From the NCBI RefSeq assembly GCF_001573155.1, contig NZ_JRWG01000015.1, forward strand, positions 1 through 39,194: a DNA stretch of 39,194 nt. The letters run 5' to 3'. The stretch's first letter is position 1; each line of letters begins with the position of its first letter. The position numbers and the translations under genes were made by a program. Below the pieces are notes generated by a model. It was not told the DNA's origin. It made no database searches and worked only from the letters and a program-made list of their open reading frames with translations. The stretch is from Aequorivita aquimaris. GTDB lineage: Bacteria; Bacteroidota; Bacteroidia; Flavobacteriales; Flavobacteriaceae. Of this stretch, positions 33,190 to 39,194 are shown one piece after another.

Positions 33190-34497
33190 TTAAACGTAAT
33201 TCTTATAATTATTTATCGTGACCTTCGCTCCCAAATCGTTCATCAAATTATAAAGGCCGAAAAAAGTTCGATTTATATATAGGAAATGTTTGGAACCGCG
33301 ATTCCCGTTCATTTTTCGAAGCTCGGTATCCTTTGAATATTTATTGCTCAACTCGGCAATCTTTCCGAAGAATTCTTCGTCGGAAAAATCAAAGCTTTCG
33401 CTGTGAAAAGGTTGGGTGAACAGACTTAGCATTTCGTGAAACAGCTCTGAAAAGAACTTTGTTTCCTCGGGCGAATCTTCCCTTTTTAAAATTTCCAAGG
33501 CGTACATTTTTTCCAAAAATACTTCCGGATTGTTGATGTTTTCTGGTTTTGCCAATTCAAAATAAGGCACATAGAATTCCTCGGGAACGGTTTTTACACA
33601 ACCAAAATCTATCGCAATCAAATTTGCGTCTTCGTCCACCAAAAAATTTCCCGGATGCGGATCGGCGTGCACGCGCTTCAATTGGTGCATTTGGAACATA
33701 TAGAAATCCCACAGGGTCTGCCCTACTTTTTGGGCTTTTGCCCTATCGGTATTCGTTTGGGTGAATTCTGAAAGGTGCTGCCCCGTCATCCAGTCCATTG
33801 TGATTATGCGCTCGCCGGAAAGTTCTTCGTAATACTTCGGAAATTTTAAATTTGGAATGTTTTTACAGGCATCGGTGATTTCCTTGCTTTGTTCCACTTC
33901 CAACAAATAGTCGGTCTCTTCCAGCAATTTATCTTCCACTTCCCTGAAATATTTGTCGCTGTCCTTTCCTTTTATATTGAACATTTTCATTGCCACCGGC
34001 TTCACCATGGCCAGATCGCTGCTGATGCTTTCCGCAACGCCGGGATATTGTATTTTTACAGCCAAGTTTTTACCGTCCTTTGTGGCTCTGTGCACTTGCC
34101 CAATACTCGCCGCCGCAACCGATTCGGCATTAAAAGTGTCGTAAAGGCTTTCGGGCGTATCGCCAAAATATTTTTTAAAAGTTTTGCGGACCAGGGGCGC
34201 GGAGAGCGGCGGCACCTGAAATTGCGCCAACGAAAATTTTTCAACATAGGCCTTTGGCATAATGTTTTTTTCCATACTCAGCATTTGCGCCACTTTCAGC
34301 GCGCTGCCCTTCAGGTTTTTCAGGCCGTCGTAAATATCCTCTGCGTTGCTTTCGTTCAATTCGTCTTTTGTGGTTTCGGAATTGACGAGCTTTTTGCCGT
34401 AATACTTCAAATAATTGCCGCCCACTTTTACGCCGGTGGTCATCAATTTTGAAGCACGTTGGATTTTATTCGTGGGAATTTTGTCTATCGTCTTCAT
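33190..34497 (-). CDS. ABC1/AarF/UbiB-type kinase family protein
   Basis: A 435-residue atypical kinase-like protein. UbiB-family features are the alanine-rich loop AAASIGQVHRA (128-138), the lysine strand AVKIQYPGV, HADPHPGNFLVD (277-288) and AIDFG (295-299). The first family motif KxGQ reads KVAQ here (68-71). Relatives support isoprenoid quinone synthesis or lipid homeostasis, as ATPases rather than protein kinases. There are no clear membrane helices at the C-terminus. The ATG at 34497 overlaps the TetR stop (TAATG), which implies coupling; an ATG seven codons further up is possible. A connection with quinone or membrane lipid balance is inferred from the family. Confidence 0.85.
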   Translation of the reverse strand: MKTIDKIPTNKIQRASKLMTTGVKVGGNYLKYYGKKLVNSETTKDELNESNAEDIYDGLKNLKGSALKVAQMLSMEKNIMPKAYVEKFSLAQFQVPPLSAPLVRKTFKKYFGDTPESLYDTFNAESVAAASIGQVHRATKDGKNLAVKIQYPGVAESISSDLAMVKPVAMKMFNIKGKDSDKYFREVEDKLLEETDYLLEVEQSKEITDACKNIPNLKFPKYYEELSGERIITMDWMTGQHLSEFTQTNTDRAKAQKVGQTLWDFYMFQMHQLKRVHADPHPGNFLVDEDANLIAIDFGCVKTVPEEFYVPYFELAKPENINNPEVFLEKMYALEILKREDSPEETKFFSELFHEMLSLFTQPFHSESFDFSDEEFFGKIAELSNKYSKDTELRKMNGNRGSKHFLYINRTFFGLYNLMNDLGAKVTINNYKNYV

Positions 34498-35180
34498 TAG
34501 GCCATTTTTTCTTTCCATAAAAATTTTCCGAAGTCAAGCACGCTTTCCAGCGGTTGGGTATCGAAAACATCAAAAATGGCGCGTACCGATTTCTCGATTG
34601 CAATATCTGTATTTTCAAAACCTGCAGAGTTATCGTCCATCCAGTATTTCAATAGGAAAAGGGTTTGAATCCACGCCCCTTCGGAAAAAACGGTTACCGA
34701 TTGCTTCAGGATTTTCAACTTTTTATCTTCGTTGTTTTCACGAATCAAATCTGCCGCGAAATGTTTTATATTCTGCCGAAGTCCTTTTAACTGGCTCAAA
34801 TTCCTCATCATATTTTGATGTTCCCTTAAGGTGAAAAGAATATAGCTGCGGTTTAAGGTTAACAATTCAAAAAAGGTATAAAAAAACGTAAGCATTTTTT
34901 CTTGATTGGAATAGGCGGAATAATGCTCGTCCTTATTCGCCAAAAGAATTGTTTTCTTGTAAAACGAATTCCACACTTCCATTTGTAGCCCTTCAAAAGA
35001 GCCGAAATGTTCGTAGAATTCCGCTTCGGTAAAATTGTTCTCTTTACAAAATTTAAAAACACTGAGCGGTGCTTTTTCCTTTGTTAGCACCCATTCCATA
35101 TAGGCCGTGGTTATCTTTTCGGCGCTCACACTTTTTTTGGAAGCTGTTTTTTTGATATTTCCTGTATTTGTTGCAGTCAT
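34497..35180 (-). CDS. TetR family transcriptional regulator
   Basis: A 227-residue regulator. Residues about 20-75 form the helix-turn-helix region (ITTAYMEWVLTKEKAPLSVF, then FCKENNFTEAEFYEHFGSFEG, the last part being the recognition helix and the usual YxHFxS-like turn). The rest is a helical ligand-binding domain (about 85-220). A Thr/Lys-rich tail precedes the HTH. It is the first gene of a two-gene operon with the ABC1 kinase and is divergent from htpG. The inverted repeat at 35233-35275 overlaps the promoter, so autoregulation is likely. The ligand is unknown. Confidence 0.85.
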   Translation of the reverse strand: MTATNTGNIKKTASKKSVSAEKITTAYMEWVLTKEKAPLSVFKFCKENNFTEAEFYEHFGSFEGLQMEVWNSFYKKTILLANKDEHYSAYSNQEKMLTFFYTFFELLTLNRSYILFTLREHQNMMRNLSQLKGLRQNIKHFAADLIRENNEDKKLKILKQSVTVFSEGAWIQTLFLLKYWMDDNSAGFENTDIAIEKSVRAIFDVFDTQPLESVLDFGKFLWKEKMA

Positions 35181-35225
35181 TGTATTTAGGTATTATTTGT
35201 TGTAGGATAGGTCGTTATCCGATCA

Positions 35226-35275
35226 CAAAGATAACATTTGTTTAAGGTTATAGTTATTAGGTTAAACAAAATGTT
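35226..35275 (-). promoter_or_regulatory. TetR operator and operon promoter
   Basis: AACATTTGTTTAA (35233-35245) and TTAAACAAAATGTT (35262-35275) are inverted repeats with a one-base bulge, 16 nt apart. The -7 box TATCTTTG (minus strand, 35233-35226) abuts the inner arm, 46 bp before the TetR ATG. A bound dimer of dimers here would block or redirect RNA polymerase. The divergent htpG starts 126 bp away. Confidence 0.55.
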
Positions 35276-35400
35276 GTGTTAAAGTTTTGCGGAAAAGTTT
35301 TCAATTTTAAAGTGACAACGTGGCAGAAATGAGATGCTTGGTATTTTATTTGACTATTAGGAAATGAATTAATAGCATTATTAAATAAAACATAAGAAAT

Positions 35401-37293
35401 ATGAGCAAAGGAACTATTAATGTATCGGTGGACAATATTTTCCCGCTGATCAAAAAGTTTTTATACAGCGACCACGAGATTTTTCTTCGTGAATTGATTT
35501 CAAACGCAACGGATGCTACGTTAAAAATGAAGCATTTGGCGAACATCGGCGAAGCCGAGGGCGTGGAATACGGCAACCCAATTATTGAAGTGAAGCTGGA
35601 CAAAAAGAAAAAGGAGCTTCGCATAATCGACCAAGGAATTGGGATGACGAAGGAAGAGGTTGAAAAGTACATCAACGAAATCGCTTTTTCTGGCGCCGAG
35701 GAATTCATTGAAAAATACAAGGACAAAAACGGAAAGGATGCCGGCATTATTGGGCATTTCGGTCTTGGGTTTTATTCGGCGTTTATGGTTGCAAAAAAGG
35801 TGGAAATCATCACCAAAAGCTACAAAGACGAGCCAGCGGTGCACTGGACCTGCGACGGTTCGCCGGAATTTACCATTGAAAAGGCCGACAAAAAGGAAAG
35901 AGGGACTGAGATTATCCTTCACATAGCCGACGATTCTACCGAGTTTTTGGAAGAAAGCCGCATCCGTGAGTTGCTTGTAAAATATAACAAGTTTATGCCG
36001 ATTCCGATTAAATTCGGAACCCGCACCGAAACCCTTCCAAAACCCGAAGACGCAAAAGAAGACGACAAAGCGCCAACGAAGGAAGTTGACAATATCATCA
36101 ATAATCCAAACCCGGCGTGGACAAAGCAGCCGACTGAATTGGAGGATAAAGATTATAATTCTTTTTACAGGGAATTGTACCCAATGCAGTTTGAGGAGCC
36201 GCTTTTCCACATTCACCTGAACGTTGACTACCCGTTCAATCTTACCGGAATTCTCTATTTCCCGAAGATGACGAACGATATGAGCATTCAAAAGGATAAA
36301 ATCCAACTCTATCAAAATCAGGTTTTCGTAACCGATAATGTGGAGGGAATCGTGCCCGAATTTTTGACGATGCTCCGTGGGGTAATTGACAGTCCGGACA
36401 TTCCGCTGAACGTTTCGCGAAGCTATTTGCAGGCCGATGGCGCTGTGAAAAAGATTTCGAGCTACATAACCCGAAAAGTTGCAGATAAGTTGAAAAGTCT
36501 TTTCAACAACGATCGCGAAGGCTTTGAAAAGAAATGGAACGATATCAAAATCGTTATTGAATACGGAATGCTGACCGAAGATAAGTTCTTCGAAAAAGCG
36601 CAGGATTTTGCACTGTATCCAACAGTTGATGACAAATATTTCACCTTTTCGGAATTTAAGGAAAAAATAAAGGACGTACAGACCGATAAGGACGACAATC
36701 TTGTAATCCTTTACGCTTCCAACAAAGAAGAGCAGCACAGCTACATTGAAGCCGCAAAAGAGAAAGGCTATGAAGTATTGCTTTTGGATTCGCCAATAGT
36801 TGCACACTTGCTTCAAAAAGTGGAAAGCAAGGAGGAGAAAATTTCCTTTGTGCGCGTGGATAGCGATCATGTGGAAAATCTCATCAAAAAAGACGATGCG
36901 CAGATTTCAAAACTTTCCGACGAAGAAAAAGAAACGCTGAAAACCTTTTTGGACGGCGTTATTCCGAAGGAAAAATTCAGCGTACAATTGGAAGCTTTGG
37001 ACAGCAATGCCAATCCGTTCATAATTACCGAACCCGAATTTATGCGTAGAATGAAAGATATGCAGAAAACTGGCGGTGGCGGTATGTTTGGGATGGGAGG
37101 CTTCCCTGAAATGTATAATTTGATTGTAAACACCAACCACGAATTGGTAAGCGAAATCTTAAATACCAAGACCGAAAAGAAGAAAGAAAGATTGGTAAAT
37201 CAGGCTCTCGATTTGGCAAGGTTGAGCAAAAATTTATTGAAGGGAGAGGAACTTACGACCTTCATAAAGCGTAGTTATGAGATGATTAAATAG
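35401..37293 (+). CDS. htpG: molecular chaperone HtpG (Hsp90)
   Basis: A 630-residue cytosolic Hsp90. The ATPase domain has RELISNATDA (with catalytic E31), IDQGIGMTKEEV and GHFGLGFYSAFMVA. The middle domain includes NVSRSYLQADGAVKKISSYI, where the arginine contacts ATP. The C-terminal dimerisation region ends with a Gly-rich GGGGMFGMGGFPE segment and a helical tail. Length is normal for bacteria. It acts late in protein folding with DnaK. It is divergent from the TetR operon and ends at a perfect palindromic terminator. No heat-shock-type operator (CIRCE) is visible upstream. Confidence 0.96.
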   Translation: MSKGTINVSVDNIFPLIKKFLYSDHEIFLRELISNATDATLKMKHLANIGEAEGVEYGNPIIEVKLDKKKKELRIIDQGIGMTKEEVEKYINEIAFSGAEEFIEKYKDKNGKDAGIIGHFGLGFYSAFMVAKKVEIITKSYKDEPAVHWTCDGSPEFTIEKADKKERGTEIILHIADDSTEFLEESRIRELLVKYNKFMPIPIKFGTRTETLPKPEDAKEDDKAPTKEVDNIINNPNPAWTKQPTELEDKDYNSFYRELYPMQFEEPLFHIHLNVDYPFNLTGILYFPKMTNDMSIQKDKIQLYQNQVFVTDNVEGIVPEFLTMLRGVIDSPDIPLNVSRSYLQADGAVKKISSYITRKVADKLKSLFNNDREGFEKKWNDIKIVIEYGMLTEDKFFEKAQDFALYPTVDDKYFTFSEFKEKIKDVQTDKDDNLVILYASNKEEQHSYIEAAKEKGYEVLLLDSPIVAHLLQKVESKEEKISFVRVDSDHVENLIKKDDAQISKLSDEEKETLKTFLDGVIPKEKFSVQLEALDSNANPFIITEPEFMRRMKDMQKTGGGGMFGMGGFPEMYNLIVNTNHELVSEILNTKTEKKKERLVNQALDLARLSKNLLKGEELTTFIKRSYEMIK

Positions 37294-37312
37294 AAATCAA
37301 TTAAATAAAAGT

Positions 37313-37352
37313 AAAAAAGGCCATTGCGAAATATTTCGCAATGGCCTTTTTT
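37313..37352. terminator. perfect 20-bp palindromic terminator after htpG
   Basis: AAAAAAGGCCATTGCGAAAT (37313-37332) and its exact complement (37333-37352) have no spacer at all. The hairpin would form with a tight loop from the central AATATT, and the closing T-run ends htpG transcription. Confidence 0.9.
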
Positions 37353-37482
37353 ATTGATGATTCAATGTTATATTAAAAAAATTTTGATAAACCTAATATT
37401 TAACATAAAAACTTAATTATAACAGTATTTATTTAGAAAATTTAACATACTTTTAATGGTCTAACTATAAATTATTTTAATT

Positions 37483-39194
37483 ATGAAAAAAATTACGTTA
37501 CTCTCCATTGCATTTATGCTTTTGACATTTACGATTGCTTTAGGGCAGACGTCATTGTCAAATTCTGGCCATTATGGAGGACTTCCTGTGATCAATGGCC
37601 CTGCAGGTAGTTCTTCTATAGAACTAGGCCACATCAATAATATGGCTCCGGTAGTCATAACGCATAGTGTCTCTCAAACTATCACACCCGGAACAGTCAC
37701 TTGTAATGCAGGAGGAATTCCTGATCAAAATAGTTTTTACAGAGATTTTGATCTTACCAATGATTTTGGTATTGTGAATGACTTTACAGTTTCAAGTGTC
37801 GAGTTTGGTGTAGAACAAATTTTAGGACCAGTGTCCCTTACTTTGAACATCTACTCCACGGCAGGCCCCTTTCCTAGTGGATTTCCGGGATCTTTAACCT
37901 TACAAGGCACTTCAAATTATATTGTCGATGTTCCGGACAATCTTACAATAGTTTCAGTTCCGTTGAGCGCTACTATTCCCGCAGGATCAATAATGGTTTA
38001 CGAATTGCGAATTAATTTAGGCGCAACAAACTCATTTTTCCCTGGTTCAAATGCCGCTGGACAGACTGGTGTATCTTGGATCGCAGCTCCTGCTTGCGGA
38101 ATTTCAGTACCAACAAATTTTTCCTCCATAGGATTTCCCAACGTTATGATGATCATGAATGTAGTTGGCGAAGAAGTGACGTCTGGCCCTCTCTCAGTTT
38201 GTAGCACCGGAAACCCTCGCCCAATTCCAGCAGCTGGCACAAGTGGATTAATGACACCCGCAATTGCTTCAGTTGCAGATGTAGGGTTAATAGGCACCGA
38301 TTATACTTTAGATAATATTACCCTAAATAGCATTCATACATTTGCTGGTGACTTAGAAATTATCTTAGTTTCTCCAGCGGGAACCCGAGTAGCATTATGT
38401 ACCGATAATGGTGGATCTACAGGACTTGATGCATCTGCAAATCTAGTTTTTACTGATGTATCTGCTAATAATATTACTGGATGGGACTCTGGCGCCCCTC
38501 TGGCTAATTATCGCGCAGAAGGAGGCGGAAATACTTTTCCTGTTGCTTTTGGCGACGGACCTGGCGTGGATCTTAATACTATATTTGCCGGAGAATCTAT
38601 AAACGGAAATTGGACATTAGAAATTAATGATGATGCAGGTGGTGACTCAGGAACCTTAAATAGTTACTGTATCACGTTTAATCCAATAACAACTATTGGC
38701 GACCCGCCAGTAATTGTGTGTCCATCGGACATTACTGCGAACAACGTTCCCGGCACCTGTGGCGCCGTGGCCAACTATTCGGCCCTTGCCATTGATACCG
38801 AGGACGGCAACATTACCGGCGACATCGTGTCCACGCACCCAAGCGGAAGTACCTTCCCTGTTGGCGTGACCACCGTAACCCTTTCTGTTACCGACAGCGA
38901 CGGAAACACCTCTACTTGCGACTTTACCGTAACCGTAATAGACAACGAGCTGCCAGTGGCGGTTTGCCAGGATATTACCGTAGATCTTGACCCTGTTACC
39001 GGCATGGCTACCATTACCGCTGCAGATGTTGACAACGGTTCTACCGACAACTGCGGCATTGCCTCAATGAGCCTTGATGTTTCATCATTTGATTGCTCAA
39101 TGACCGGTGCAAACACCGTGGTTATGACAGTTACCGATAACTCAGGAAACATTTCTACCTGTACTTCTACCGTTACCGTTCAGGACGTTACAGC
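37483..39194 (+). CDS. secreted P-domain/HYR-domain adhesin-like protein (runs off window)
   Basis: An open frame of 570 codons from the ATG at 37483 to the window end. The signal peptide (1-22) ends TIALGQ. Residues about 45-235 form a beta-rich region I do not recognise. A proprotein-convertase P domain follows at about 255-400 (SIHTFAGDLEIILVSPAGTR, NGNWTLEINDDAGGDSGTLN). A HYR domain then begins at about 408 (VICPSDITANNVPGTCGA, FPVGVTTVTLSVTDSDGNTS), and a second, related Ig-like module at about 488 (VAVCQDITVDLDP, DNSGNISTCTSTVTV). Proteins of this layout in Bacteroidota are usually very long and end in a T9SS sorting domain, which would lie beyond the window. Codon usage changes sharply at the P-domain/HYR junction. 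Confidence 0.85.
   Translation, partial: MKKITLLSIAFMLLTFTIALGQTSLSNSGHYGGLPVINGPAGSSSIELGHINNMAPVVITHSVSQTITPGTVTCNAGGIPDQNSFYRDFDLTNDFGIVNDFTVSSVEFGVEQILGPVSLTLNIYSTAGPFPSGFPGSLTLQGTSNYIVDVPDNLTIVSVPLSATIPAGSIMVYELRINLGATNSFFPGSNAAGQTGVSWIAAPACGISVPTNFSSIGFPNVMMIMNVVGEEVTSGPLSVCSTGNPRPIPAAGTSGLMTPAIASVADVGLIGTDYTLDNITLNSIHTFAGDLEIILVSPAGTRVALCTDNGGSTGLDASANLVFTDVSANNITGWDSGAPLANYRAEGGGNTFPVAFGDGPGVDLNTIFAGESINGNWTLEINDDAGGDSGTLNSYCITFNPITTIGDPPVIVCPSDITANNVPGTCGAVANYSALAIDTEDGNITGDIVSTHPSGSTFPVGVTTVTLSVTDSDGNTSTCDFTVTVIDNELPVAVCQDITVDLDPVTGMATITAADVDNGSTDNCGIASMSLDVSSFDCSMTGANTVVMTVTDNSGNISTCTSTVTVQDVT

Noticed and set aside
35521-36870. 449-codon open frame opposite htpG
   Set aside because: It is antisense to an unmistakable Hsp90 gene and shows no domain; it is a by-product of htpG codon composition.

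Overview
The window looks like a chromosomal segment of a marine-type member of the Flavobacteriaceae (Bacteroidota). The evidence is the gene content: two Por (type IX) secretion cargo-like proteins, a SusC/TonB-type outer-membrane barrel, a lipoprotein with an SSDD export signal after its lipobox, the Bacteroidota-specific 50-residue DUF4295 gene beside rpmG and rpmB, and several -7 promoter boxes of the Bacteroidota form TAnnTTTG. I cannot fix the genus. Apart from the left edge the base composition is even and moderately AT-rich.

Left edge (1 to about 3,300): a small accessory island. It holds the 5' end of a GC-rich IS1182-type transposase running off the window, a short stretch with an attC-like palindrome, a complete IS1182-family element (about 418-2108), an AT-rich DUF2071 gene whose last codons come from the IS end and which is bracketed by a 9-bp inverted repeat, a frameshifted gene remnant, and a very stable GC-rich hairpin.

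Middle (3,300-22,000): mostly core genes on the minus strand. These are a GlcG/HbpS-like protein, a small membrane protein with a GT4 glycosyltransferase, and a beta-helix lipoprotein divergent from a LytS-type kinase / LytTR regulator pair. Then come rimO, a secreted S9 peptidase (plus strand), and the translation/export cluster rpmB-rpmG-DUF4295 followed by ftsY and a membrane protein. A tight operon (DnaQ-like exonuclease, FAH-family hydrolase, Hpt protein, cinA) follows, then a 2-oxoacid dehydrogenase E2, and recR coupled to a GT2 glycosyltransferase.

Right (22,000-39,194): a T9SS-sorted beta-propeller protein divergent from a sodium/solute symporter; a CoA-binding protein overlapping the symporter tail; a candidate structured small RNA with its own terminator; an outer-membrane receptor; a KAS III enzyme; a second S9 peptidase; a TetR-ABC1 kinase operon with matching inverted-repeat/promoter elements at both ends; htpG; and the 5' part of a large secreted P-domain/HYR-domain protein that runs off the window.

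Most genes are ordinary for the family. The parts most worth a second look are the cassette-like island at the left edge, the possible small RNA at 26,470-26,622, the duplicated operator/promoter around the TetR-ABC1 kinase operon, and the abrupt codon-usage switch inside the last gene.
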